Assembly: GCF_964204865.1 (NCBI RefSeq)
Contig: NC_135259.1
Span: 3,658,001 to 3,722,000 of the forward strand
Reading direction: 5' to 3'
DNA: 64,000 nucleotides
DNA from: Styela clava
Taxonomy: Eukaryota; Chordata; Ascidiacea; Stolidobranchia; Styelidae
Below, one piece after another: positions 39,584 through 50,008 of the stretch. The position numbers and the translations under genes were made by a program. Position 1 is the first letter of the stretch. Each line of letters starts with the position of its first letter. The notes beneath the pieces are model-generated. The model saw only the letters and a list, made by a program, of their open reading frames with translations, searched no databases and was not told the DNA's origin.

Positions 39584-40226
39584 CAGGTATACACTATACA
39601 GGCATGCATTCTACCTCAAATATTCTCTGTTGAGCACCCAATCAGCAGGCTTGCGGTGAATATACACACATTCGATCCGGAATCGCATTTCAAACTCTCG
39701 GAAGTCCGAACCGGAGTCGCTTCCTTAACTACGGAGTCGGAACCGGAGTTACACTCTGGTTTTCATGAGTATGGTGCCGGCACTTCAGTCGAACTTTTGA
39801 ATTATCTGGAGTGCGGAGTCAGAATTTGAGACATAATGATGACAATTGAGATTAAAATTTCCGACAAAAGCATCAGGTTGACTAAGCATTCTCAACAGAC
39901 TATAAGAAAAGGCAGGCTTGCATACACAAAGTTTTTGTTATAAATCATTTCCTGAAATTGGAGTCAGAGTCAAAGTTTCTTGTAAATCCGGAGTCGGGAG
40001 ACATTTCGCAAATATCTGAAAGTTTGGACTTGAGGCAGGTGTAAATTTTCCCCGATTCCGCAGTTCGACAAAAATACCACACAAAAGTACGGTAGTATAA
40101 ATTCACAACTTATCCGGGATGTAGGCTGTAGTTCAAAAACTAAAAAATATGTTCCTTTACGTCGTCCTATAAAGGCCCTGTGCCTTACCTTGTAGCGGAG
40201 CGCATAAGTGCATATTCAAGTAAAAT
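39584..40226. repeat. Local direct repeat, copy 2 (uninterrupted, empty site)
   Basis: Same sequence as copy 1 without the hAT element. Frames of 89 and 103 residues cross both copies (38899-39168 and 39518-39829) but are driven by the CGGAGTC repeat words, so I do not call them genes. Confidence 0.9.
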
Positions 40227-41109
40227 CAATACAAAATACTTTCCACTAGTTGTTCATTCAAACCCATATTTATAGAAAACATATGAATGAACTCTAGTTT
40301 AACTTCGAATATATAGGGTGGTCCAAAAGTTGGTTGGTTAAAAGTTATTCAAATAAATAATCTAGTAACTGTTGAATACACACACATTTATAACTGGTAA
40401 AAGCACACTTCTATAATATTGTGCAGTTGTTTATACAGAGCCCAGTTAAGAGCGAATAAATGAGTGAGTTTTGGGAGAAGGATAATTGGCCCTATCTGCG
40501 TGTCCACTCACGTGTTATTGGGTTGACACGCGTTTAATTGCGTGCAACTCTAATCTGAATTTCTCATAAGTCATTAAGCACACAATGTATTGTAATAACA
40601 AATGCTCGTATATTGTAAAGTTGCACCATCGAATTGACCCAAATAACAGATAACAAAATACCCCTAAAACCCTAACGCAAGACGAGCGATAAAGACGAGC
40701 AATACTTGAGCAAGGAAACAATATCATTTATCTATCAACAATACATGATGAAAATATCAAAAGACTATCCTTTTGTACTCGCTACAGATTAAACTCCACA
40801 TGCTTATTCGGATGCTCAAGTATAGGGACACAGAGAGTAGATAGACATAGAGTCTAGTGTCGAGCAAGTGCGTGGTTGAACCTCAAACTTTTCTACGCGT
40901 TACTTGAATTGCTCCACGAAAGATCGGCACCTGAGTTTTTTGCGTTATGTCTACGACTACGTGAAGGTGTACTCGAACATAGGATTAGCATCATCAATAT
41001 TACATTTAGGTAGAACCTTATACATAACAAATATCAATATAAACATTTTTGTTCGCTAACCAATGCGGAAAAATACATGTAAAAAATCTAAATAAATGAC
41101 ATCACTCAC
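40227..41109. other. Intergenic; possible transposon end at about 40315
   Basis: TATAGGGTGGTCCAAAAG near 40313 looks like the start of a TA-inserting DNA transposon, but no inverted partner was found. Nothing else recognised. Confidence 0.3.
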
Positions 41110-41229
41110 TGTATCCAACTTTTTGCGGTTCCTTCGACTCCACTTTCTCGTACTACCGGTACGTGATACGCGAGGTCTTTCGCCATCGTCTTGTGGGACG
41201 ACTCCCACTTTATTACGACGAAGCTTCAT
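41110..41229 (-). CDS. Duplicated first exon of the novel gene
   Basis: A 120-bp open exon, exactly as long as exon 1 at 36859-36978, starts MKLRRNKVGVVPQDD and ends SRRNRKKLDT at a consensus donor (ACA|GTGAGT). It agrees with exon 1 at 29 of 40 residues, mainly at the ends, including SRTGST and RKKLDT. Bases 5' of the ATG are also related (CACAGCGAA against GACAGCGAA). It lies 4.2 kb upstream on the same strand in the same phase, so it could be an alternative first exon splicing to 35966. It could also start a lost paralogue. The open frame and intact donor argue against simple decay. Confidence 0.7.
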
Positions 41230-44169
41230 GGTATTTCACAGCGAAGATCAGCAATTTCTAGATTTTCTTTGCCAAGCTTTCAATTTAAATATAAAATGGG
41301 CATTTTGTGACGTCATAATGATGGCATCCAATTCGACCAATCGCCAAATTCGATAAGCCGATTTGCGGTACGTCAATTTTAGGATCGTCAAAAACACCGG
41401 ATTTAAGAGCAAGAGAATTGGTTTCGAGGGACGGGACCATTTTTTGAAAAAGCGGTTCTGTGGGAATGTAGCTGTCCATAAATGTACTTTTGCAAATGTA
41501 GGTCAGCACGACGCGAGATGTATACTATAATAGTGAAAGATATTGATTTTCCATAAATACATATTCCATGTAGGAAAAAACTTGGTCCAAAGCTATAATG
41601 CATGATTTTTAACAATTCTTCTTATCCATTTCTATAACGATGATAAACTTCCCACAAATCACCCTATTAACTTAGGACGGCTATAAAACTTCAGTCAGAC
41701 AATTGCAAGTAAATTTGAAGGTCTGGATTCCCGCAGAATCGGTGTTTTACTCTTTAATTTTTACTCGCAAGCAAAATACATCAAGCTGCTTGAAACAGAA
41801 GCTTCTTAAGTTTAAGAAATCACACTCTTCACCAGAAGTGCATTTTTAAAGCACACTGAGTTGACGAGATCTACAGAACGCCGAAAATCTCTTATTACTA
41901 TTAAACAAACATAATTTTTCATTCATCCTATGTTTTAGGAGCCACACTTTTTATTCATACTATGAAAACTGAATAATTTTCATTATCAAAACAAAAACGA
42001 TATTTTGATATTATTTTATTTTTCATTAAAAAAAAACGAACAACAGCATCCATATAGCTGAAGTTATTTAATGATGTATTGCAGCATAATATATAATAAA
42101 AATAGAACATTCAATGTATGTTTTCCTTAGTGAGATTTTTGGGGACCTTTTTGCTTTACTAATCGCTCAAATGCATATCAAAATTTTGGTCTGTCAGTCT
42201 TGACCTGTGTGGAACAAGTTTGGTTTAGAGCAAAGTGACTATGAACATGTTCATGTGACTATAAACATGATGCCTTCATGAATGTCCCAAAGCGCTTACC
42301 ACCACGATAATGCGATCATTTTGATCAAAATGCTTCTAATCAGATTTGTAATCACAGAAAACACTTCATTTTTTCATAAACATACTCTACAAATCCATCT
42401 CAACCACTTCCCCTAAAATCATGCCGGTACAGTGACCGGAAAACCGTTTATACTGCCTCTACTTCCACCTTGTCAGTGGGGCAATTACGATCAAAAACGT
42501 ATATTTGCGATCATAAAAAATCTCACCAATCGGAGCGCCGACGTTCCTGTTTAGACCCTACATAGGTATAGAAAATGTTTGCAAAAGCAGCTTTTGGGTG
42601 TGCTGACGCGCCTACTGTCATCTGACAAGATTTTTACAAACGTTTTTTTTTCAACCTACTCTCACCAACCCTACCCGATTACTGTATTTGATTCTACACG
42701 GGACAAATAAAATTGAATAGCATAGCGACTCAACCTTGGTCCATTCGATAAACCGATGGTAATACCCTTACTTTTTCATTAGTGATTACAATAGGTACCT
42801 AGGACGCTGGTTTGTATTCAATCAACATCGTGTATACATTTGCAGTATGGCGAACAAATTCCCGTGGGTGACCAGAAATACGGCCTTGCCTTGTCATATG
42901 ATTGATTACGCTCATCTCTTCACCCCATCACGGCGATGTGTACGAAAAACCTAATCTTTCGGTAGAAGGCCGGTATGTTTACATTGCAGAGAACAATATT
43001 ATCAAATTTATTTGTGCGCTCAAAATTATCGCTTTACAAATGCCAAGAAGTAGTGTTTTTATACAATCAGTGTAATCAAAGCCACAAAGATATACACTTT
43101 TTGACTCCGCCGGAAACGCATTGCTGTTCAATATAATGAGGAGCAAAGCTATATTTTCGATGACTCCCAATGTGCTCTGCAAGTATGTCAACTCCTAAAC
43201 TGATAAAGTTAAATAATTACAAATAGTGCTCGTGGAAAATTATTGTTAACAAAAATGAAATTTGCCATTGACACTGATACGTTAAGAATTATAACGTCAT
43301 AACGTCATAAATGTTTTTACATTTAAATCAACAAGAAACATTCAGAGCAGACATGGTTGGTGTATCCTACGACAAATACAAGGCAGGTAAATATAATTTA
43401 TTACGTTATTGACCACTCAGTGATTTTTCATAAATGGATTGTGGGGGAAAGATGTGATCAAATATCCAGTAATTTCGGAAATCTACATATCATGCATTAT
43501 TTTTAAAACGAATAACGTGGGCAATAAGAGTAGCTTTATTATATTTTGGAGTTTTTTTGGTACGTTGTCTAGGCACATCATTTGAAATAAAGGGGCTTTC
43601 ACTCGGGTCCTGATCATACATTTATACTTGATCGCGAATGTGACCAAAGTGGGAATCGCGAGAGTCCTTTTTCACACGTGGAATTAGCTGCGATGCAATG
43701 GGACAATGATGCAAAGATAAAGACTCATTACTTCGGCGACGAATGGGAGAGAATATAAGTTTTTCCCACTCCAATTTTCACGGCTCTATCTTTAATTTTC
43801 ACCCGCATGTGCTTCCGTTCTTCCGGATATATAAAAAAAGGTTTCGTGCTCTAAATTGATCATTTTCGACCACTAGTGGCGTTTTGACCCAGAAAAATCT
43901 CATTTTTGGACCAAATTTGACGAGAAGCGAGCTGTGGGTAGGCGAGTAGGTATGGATCAAAGTGACTATGGTATGGATCACGTATATCGAGCGGGAATTT
44001 ATCACTGTTTCTAGTTTGGCCAAAACAGGATGCTGAAAGGTAGTGATCGTAAATGTGACGTGAACGCATATCGGGGAGGGGACTCTAGGCTGCTCTAGGC
44101 TAGCCTATTTCTTTTAATTCAAATAACATCTTATTTTCTCAAATACGGCAGGGACAAGTAAAATATATA
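41230..44169. other. Mostly intergenic; two possible exon scraps
   Basis: At 43353-43386 (+) ATGGTTGGTGTATCCTACG begins a short frame (MVGVSYDKYKA) ending at a good donor CAG|GTAAAT. At about 43606-43758 (+) a frame reads HSGPDHTFILDRECDQSGN and continues to HYFGDEWERI and a stop; it looks coding in composition. I could not join the two in phase and recognise neither. Confidence 0.3.
43606..43758 (+). CDS. Possible terminal exon or gene fragment, unknown
   Basis: An open frame of about 50 codons with a mixed, protein-like composition (PDHTFILDRECDQ ... VELAAMQWDNDAKIKTHYFG) ends in TAA. No start codon was found, and the only nearby acceptor (ATAAAG) gives the wrong phase for the short frame ending at 43386. 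It may be a fragment of a decayed gene. Confidence 0.2.
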   Translation, partial: GPDHTFILDRECDQSGNRESPFSHVELAAMQWDNDAKIKTHYFGDEWERI

Positions 44170-44316
44170 GGGTCTCATGTAGTTTCGTACCTAACATACT
44201 TATGGTGGGCGTAGAATAACAATGTTTGCATGTGTCATTCCTAACCCCCACCTGACTACGCCATCCAAATATTATGTTTCTACGACGTCACAGTGATGTA
44301 ATAGAGCCCCTTAAAC
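44170..44316 (+). repeat. Left inverted repeat of the 1.5-kb element
   Basis: Pairs with 45545-45689 in inverse orientation, by eye at roughly four bases in five, with a few small indels. Confidence 0.8.
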
Positions 44317-44454
44317 TATACGAACTGTCATCCGAGACGCGCTCGTCTGCGCACCCGAAATCGAACGACTATATCTCTCGTTTTTTCGTCGCGACGATCC
44401 AATATGAGAGAGATCGCTGACGTTAGTAAGTTCTTTATCGTCGGCGCCGATGCC

Positions 44455-45110
44455 ACTTCGGGTGATCGGGTCGATCGTCAATTATAAAGAATAAAGACAT
44501 GGCGAGTTAGCCCTCCCTCGAACTCGCGATGCCGATCACAATTATAAAGAATAAAGACATGGCGAGTTAGCCCTCTCTCTCGATCTCGCGATGTCGATGG
44601 TCAATTATATAGAATAAAGACATGGCGAGTTAGCCCTCTCTCTCTCTCTCGCGATGTCGATCGTCAATTATAAAGAACAAAGACATGGCGAGTTAGCCCT
44701 CTCTCTCTCTCGATCTCGCGATGTCGATGGTCAATTATAAAGAATAAAGACATGGCGAGTTAGCCCTCTCTCGGACTCGCGATGTCGATCGTCAATTATA
44801 AAGAATAAAGACATGGCGAGTTAGCCCTCTCTCTCTCTCGAACTCGCGATGTCGATGGTCAATTATAAAGAATAAAGACATGGCGAGTTAGCCCTCTCTC
44901 TCGAAGTGGCGATGTCGATCGTCAATTATAAAGAATAAAGACATGGCGAGTTAGCCCTCTCTCGAACTCGCGATGTCGATCGTCAATTATAAAGAATAAA
45001 GACATGGCGAGTTAGCCCTCTCTCTCTCTCGAACTCACGATGTCGATCGTCAATTATAAAGAAAATAGACATGGCGAGTTAGCTCTCTCTCTCCCTCTCT
45101 GCTCGCAATC
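44455..45110 (+). repeat. Minisatellite, ten units of 60-67 bp
   Basis: CATGGCGAGTTAGCC (with CT-run variants after it) starts at 44498, 44558, 44621, 44684, 44751, 44812, 44879, 44942, 45003 and 45070. Each unit also has CAATTATAAAGAATAAAGA and CGCGATGTCGAT(C/G)GTC. Length differences come from the number of CT dinucleotides after GCCCT. Units alternate partly between GATCGTC and GATGGTC forms, hinting at a higher-order pairing. Confidence 0.95.
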
Positions 45111-45544
45111 AATGGCTGTTAGAATAAAATGAGACTGCCGGTAGCAAAATAGAACTTTTGATTTATTTTTGGCGTTGTTGTTGATTCAGTGCTCATACAA
45201 TCAATTAATATGATGATATATTTAGCATGCTTGGATGAAAATGATAAGTTGAGACATCCTTTGCGCGTCGAGTACCGTACGGTACCGGTATGCCTTCCGA
45301 CATATAAGCACGTTTTCTTGACACTTTGTTACCATTTGCACAGTAGGTATTGTAACCAAACACATTTAATATATTTATTCTTACTATTGAAGTTGTTAGT
45401 ATAAACAGCCACCTTTCCATCTCCCATTACAAGAAGAGCCTCCACACAGTTGCAGGCTAACCCGTTAACCGCCGTCGCATGGCGAGTGGTCCATGGCGAG
45501 TTAGCCCTCATGGCGAGTTAGCCGTCAGCCATCGTACGTATATT

Positions 45545-45689
45545 TGGCAAGCTCTATGACGTGATTGTGATGTCGTAGTGACGTAATTTTTGGATGGCAT
45601 AGTCAGGTGGGGGTTTGGATTGATATGTCGAAAAATTATGATGCTACGCCCACTAGAAGTATGTCAGGTACGAAACTACACGAGACCCC
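45545..45689 (-). repeat. Right inverted repeat of the 1.5-kb element
   Basis: Inverse counterpart of 44170-44316. Just inside it, three extra CATGGCGAG core words occur at 45478-45520, linking this arm to the minisatellite motif. Confidence 0.8.
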
Positions 45690-46055
45690 AAAATTTCTCA
45701 CCATTATCATTATGCAGTTACTGAGTTGTGGCAGTATGGGTAGATTCTTTTGAAATGTACCGTAATACGGTACCGGTACCTCATTCCAGTATTTCTTTAT
45801 TTAGATATCCCCTATTGTGAGCAGATAGGATTTACATAGTCATGACCATGAGATACCGTACATTCAGACATTACTGTATTACTATGTGTATTAGGACATA
45901 CGCAAACTCTGACATTCCCATTTTGTTCCCTATTCCCTATTTTTTATAACCTTCTGAGATCATGAAATTATTTTAAAATCCTGATATTTACAGATTTATA
46001 TAAGCTGGCAGATGCTGTTTAGCTATGAACCTTCAAAGTACCCGGAAAATAGAAA

Positions 46056-49000
46056 ATGGATAATTTTGGTTCTGTTAATATAGCAATACACGCTTTCATA
46101 TTGTGCTTTTTCATTTGTAATGGTAAAGCACAAAGGTTGTCCATAGCATACCATCCAACTAGTGGTGCCACATGGGATATATCTTTAACAGCTCAGAGAA
46201 TGCGATGTGGCGTCAGAGGACCCAGGTCTACTGTAGTTGATTGGTACAAAGATGGCAAACGCATTACTGGAAATATGCGTGTATGGATAGCCAAACCTGA
46301 TTATATTGATGGTGTTATCATAAGCTACATTATCTTCAAGACTTTATATAAATCCGACGAGGCAGTATACGCATGTAAAGCTCATAACAGTAGAGGTAAT
46401 GCACAGTCAAGGCCAGCCACTTTGACAATTAGAGGTCCACCTGGCGTAAATATGCAATCTTCATCACCGGAAATTATAGCTGTAAGTTGGCATGAACAAT
46501 TTTCGATACCCTGTGTTGGCAAAGGCCCACCAGATGTGGACAAAGTGGTTTGGAATTATAAAGGATTCAAAAGTTCTGCTGTTCATAAACCAGTAGAAAT
46601 CTTGTATGGAACGCAGCATAAACCAGTGAGATTTCCTAGTTTGACTGCTCTTCCTAGGGAAGATGATGCTATGGCTAACAATATTTTGTTTTATGAAGTG
46701 TTTTGTGTGGTACATAACAGAAGAGGGAGTGCTAATTCAACAAAAACAAGAATTAACATAAAGCGTAAACCTGGAATCCCAACAGTGCATGAAATTGTTT
46801 CATCTTCTGGAGGAGCTAATGCATCAGTGTTTTGGAAAATATCGTCCAATGGTTTTGATAGAATTACATCTTGTTCATTACAACTGCATTCTAAACCAGA
46901 TTTCATCAAATCTTTTTCACTACAAATATCTTCAAGATCAGGAATGAATGAAAAAGTTTTAACTGATTTAACACCAGTAACTGATTACACATTTATTGTG
47001 AAATGTTCTAATTCAATTGGTGCATCAGACTGGTCAAAAGAATATAGTTTCACCACTGCAGAAGGTTTTCCAGATCGTCCTCCAGGAGATGTCACTGTTA
47101 CACCTGTTAGTGAAAGTCGCCTCGAAGTGTCATGGTTACCCGTTCCAGAGGTCCATGTCAATGGCATTCTTAGAGGATATAAAGTAAAATTGTTGCATGG
47201 CAATGGCGGCCACGAGGCAAGGAAATTGACTACTGTAGATCCTACTAAGACAACATTCAATTTTTATGATTTATCTCCTGGGAAGGCATTCTGTGCCAGA
47301 GTTTTGGCTTTCACCAATGTAGGAGATGGACCTTTGAGCACTTCTAGCTGTGCTGCAACCCTAAATCCAGCACCGCTTGATCCTCCTATCATTGAGAATG
47401 TCAAACCAGGAAGAGGACAAGTCACAGTAACATACAGAGATGGAAATAATCGACAAGGACAACTTCAAAATTGTACAATCATAATTCAAGATTCTGCCAA
47501 AATTAACCAGCAGCATCGTCTAGATGTACAACTACAAAATGGTCCTGTAGAAAATACTATACGATCACTTTTGCCGAATGCTGCATATAGCGTTACCATG
47601 AGATGCAATTCAGTAAATGAAGTTTCTGTTTTAAGTAATACAAAGTATTTCAGAACGCTAGAAGAAAAACCTAAATATGCTCCACGTAGCTTAACACTCT
47701 CTGAACACAATCATGCACTTGTAGCGTCATGGAGCTCTATAGATAACTCACGTCTGAATGGAAATTTTACAGGATACAACATATGTATTTCTTTCAAACT
47801 CGTGAAATGTTATGATTCTGTAAAGGCAACAAATTTTTCTTTTGCTAATGTTGAGGCTCAAGGTGTATATACTGTCGAAGTAGCAGCATGTACAAATGCA
47901 GGTTGTGGACCATTCCAATACAAAACTTTCATTATGTCTTCATGGACAACAATTACTCCAGTAACAGTAAATACAACCAATGTTGCTATGACACCTTCAC
48001 CTAATAAAGATGAAAAAAGTGTTGTTGTGATTGTTTGCATCATCATTGGAATATTACTCATTTTATTTGGTGTTATTTTCATATCTCTACGAAAATTCAG
48101 AGCTAGAAAAGCTAGTAATACAAACAATAGTCCGACTGTGGTGTACACACCAGCGAATGGTCGAATGGCTGTTGGAGAGTATGATGAAGTTCCAAATTTG
48201 TCACGTAGTAACGCGAATACACTAAATCCTTATTCCACACCATTGCTTGCCGATTCCTCAATGCTTTCACCAGAAACAATGACAAAACTCGAGAAATTTA
48301 AATTTGGTCGAGAAAGATTGAGAATATTTAAAGTGCTGGGAGAGGGTGAATTTGGCTGCGTTTACAAAGGTAAATTTGAACCATTCGATACAGATGAACC
48401 CACTGGGTCCGATGGTACAATTGACGTTGCGGTGAAAACAATGAAAATGAATGAATTTGATGCAAGTGAACGAGAAGAATTTGTTAAAGAAGGATTGAGA
48501 ATGAAAGATATGGATCACCCACATGTAATGAAATTAATTGGAATTTGCTTGCCCGAAGACGGTTCAAACACAAATGGTAATAACCAAATTCGACTCTCTG
48601 GGTTTGAAGCGGTGTCACCTCTAGTGGTTCTTCCTTTCATGATAAATGGTGATTTGCGGTCGTACTTGTATTTGGCTCGTAACACGAATGATGTTAAAGA
48701 TTTAACCCTCAATAGATTACTTCATTTTATACATGACATTGCTAGTGGTATGGAGTATTTAACAATGAAAAACATTATTCACAGAGATTTAGCTTGTCGA
48801 AACTGTATGTTGGATGAAAAAATGCGAGTAGTCGTTTCTGACTTTGGACTTTCTCGCCAAATTTATTCAAGTAATTATTACAGACAGAGAAGAGTTGCAA
48901 AAATGCCAGTAAAGTGGATGGCATTGGAAAGTCTTGTTGACAGGATATACACAACCATGACAGATGTGTGGTCATTCGGCGTTACAGCGTGGGAAGTATT

Positions 49001-49511
49001 CACTTTTTGCCAAAATCCATATCCTGGAGTTGCCAATCATGAAATGCATGAGCTTTTAAAAGCTGGGACAAGGCTAAAACAGCCTAAAGGATGTCCAAAT
49101 GATGTTTGGAATGATGCAATATTCCCATGTTGGGATCCAAGACCAGATGAACGACCCACGTTCATTGAACTTGTAGATATGTTAGCAGACTTTATAAAAG
49201 CTTATCCAGCTGACTATCAAGCATCAGAAGCAAGTGCAGCAAGTTATGTAAATGTTCTGCCTCCTGATCCTTATGAAAAATTATCATCACACACTGATCC
49301 ATTACTAAATAAGGTACGTAGTAATACCGTATCAAGTTCTCACAATGAGGTACCAATGCCATATGAAACGGCGGTTGCATGTGGTACAACTAAAAACGGG
49401 AATTCACAAAGCCGAGATAGAAGTAGTAGCAAACGTCCTCTCCTCAGAATGCACGAAGATGACGATGAATTGCCTTCTGACAATCATTCTCCTAGAGTGA
49501 GCTATTTGTGA
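46056..49511 (+). CDS. TAM-family (Tyro3/Axl/Mer-like) receptor tyrosine kinase, single exon
   Basis: 1,151 residues in one open frame from the ATG at 46056. Order: signal peptide (1-25), two Ig domains (about 26-240, each with a Cys pair and Trp), four fibronectin-III repeats (about 240-335, 337-437, 439-536, 538-630), a membrane span (about 656-678) and a kinase domain (about 755-1040). Kinase motifs are complete: GEGEFG at 762-767, Lys794 in VAVK, HRD at 909-911 and DFG at 929-931. The TAM signature is strong: FGLSRQIYS, YYRQRRVAKMPVKW and NPYPGVANHEM. The tail has YVNV (Tyr1064), a pYxN-type Grb2 SH2 site. Vertebrate TAM receptors have two FN3 repeats, so four is unusual. A single coding exon is also unusual where neighbouring genes have many introns. 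AATAAA candidates lie at 50650 and 51067. Ligand unknown; Gas6/protein S is the vertebrate precedent. Confidence 0.95.
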   Translation: MDNFGSVNIAIHAFILCFFICNGKAQRLSIAYHPTSGATWDISLTAQRMRCGVRGPRSTVVDWYKDGKRITGNMRVWIAKPDYIDGVIISYIIFKTLYKSDEAVYACKAHNSRGNAQSRPATLTIRGPPGVNMQSSSPEIIAVSWHEQFSIPCVGKGPPDVDKVVWNYKGFKSSAVHKPVEILYGTQHKPVRFPSLTALPREDDAMANNILFYEVFCVVHNRRGSANSTKTRINIKRKPGIPTVHEIVSSSGGANASVFWKISSNGFDRITSCSLQLHSKPDFIKSFSLQISSRSGMNEKVLTDLTPVTDYTFIVKCSNSIGASDWSKEYSFTTAEGFPDRPPGDVTVTPVSESRLEVSWLPVPEVHVNGILRGYKVKLLHGNGGHEARKLTTVDPTKTTFNFYDLSPGKAFCARVLAFTNVGDGPLSTSSCAATLNPAPLDPPIIENVKPGRGQVTVTYRDGNNRQGQLQNCTIIIQDSAKINQQHRLDVQLQNGPVENTIRSLLPNAAYSVTMRCNSVNEVSVLSNTKYFRTLEEKPKYAPRSLTLSEHNHALVASWSSIDNSRLNGNFTGYNICISFKLVKCYDSVKATNFSFANVEAQGVYTVEVAACTNAGCGPFQYKTFIMSSWTTITPVTVNTTNVAMTPSPNKDEKSVVVIVCIIIGILLILFGVIFISLRKFRARKASNTNNSPTVVYTPANGRMAVGEYDEVPNLSRSNANTLNPYSTPLLADSSMLSPETMTKLEKFKFGRERLRIFKVLGEGEFGCVYKGKFEPFDTDEPTGSDGTIDVAVKTMKMNEFDASEREEFVKEGLRMKDMDHPHVMKLIGICLPEDGSNTNGNNQIRLSGFEAVSPLVVLPFMINGDLRSYLYLARNTNDVKDLTLNRLLHFIHDIASGMEYLTMKNIIHRDLACRNCMLDEKMRVVVSDFGLSRQIYSSNYYRQRRVAKMPVKWMALESLVDRIYTTMTDVWSFGVTAWEVFTFCQNPYPGVANHEMHELLKAGTRLKQPKGCPNDVWNDAIFPCWDPRPDERPTFIELVDMLADFIKAYPADYQASEASAASYVNVLPPDPYEKLSSHTDPLLNKVRSNTVSSSHNEVPMPYETAVACGTTKNGNSQSRDRSSSKRPLLRMHEDDDELPSDNHSPRVSYL

Positions 49512-50008
49512 TTACGGTACCTACATGAACCGAGGTTTTCAAATTCATGTTTATGTATAATCTATTTTTTATCGTTTGATTTGTTTTGTCTGAAGTAAGC
49601 CTACATCATGTTTGAAAGATTATCATATACAATATTTTAACCAAATTCCTGTTTCCTAGTTTATTCTTTATACATATTAATACCTCTTCATTATGACTGA
49701 AGACATGTCCATAATGTATTTTGCGAAAATTTAGTTCATAATTAATTTTAATTTTTCTTAGCAATAGCACCAAATTTTGGTATGTAAAAGTATTTGTTTC
49801 GAATGTTTTTTTTTTTGTAAACTGCTCTGATTGAAAAACATAACATTCTAAATTTATTCAAAACATTCATATTCTGTCCCCTTACACTAATTATTAAATA
49901 TACTTATAAATGTACCAGAACATGAGGGATTTTTTACTATTTGCCACTACTAGAAGACTTTTCAAAACAAATTTTGAAATATATTATAAACCCATTCAAA
50001 AGGCTATA
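49512..50008 (+). other. Kinase 3' flank, probable 3' UTR
   Basis: AT-rich with no competing gene. It probably belongs to the kinase transcript, since the first good AATAAA words lie further on at 50650 and 51067. Confidence 0.4.

Larger units (their letters stand above)
44170..45689. mobile_element. Long inverted-repeat element (about 1.5 kb) carrying a minisatellite
   Basis: Left arm GGGTCTCATGTAGTTTCGTA (from 44170) is mirrored by the right arm, read inverted from 45689, GGGGTCTCGTGTAGTTTCGT. Both continue for about 140 bp with shared blocks (ACATACTT, GTGGGCGTAG, CCCCCACCTGACTA, GCCATCCAAA, CTACGAC). The interior holds ten minisatellite units and no transposase. A convincing target duplication was not seen. 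It is most likely a MITE-like DNA element whose interior expanded in tandem. It ends about 370 bp before the kinase start codon. Confidence 0.8.

Noticed and set aside
38899-39829. 89- and 103-residue frames in the 38.9-39.8 kb repeats
   Set aside because: Their content comes from degenerate CGGAGTC repeat words, and the frames start in non-homologous flanking sequence.
44455-45110. Regular 60-67-bp repeats resembling a CRISPR array
   Set aside because: The whole unit repeats, including what would be spacers; the genome is an intron-bearing animal and the array lies inside an inverted-repeat element.
46464-49389. Open frames antisense to or out of phase with the kinase
   Set aside because: They are shadows of one long conserved coding frame on the plus strand.
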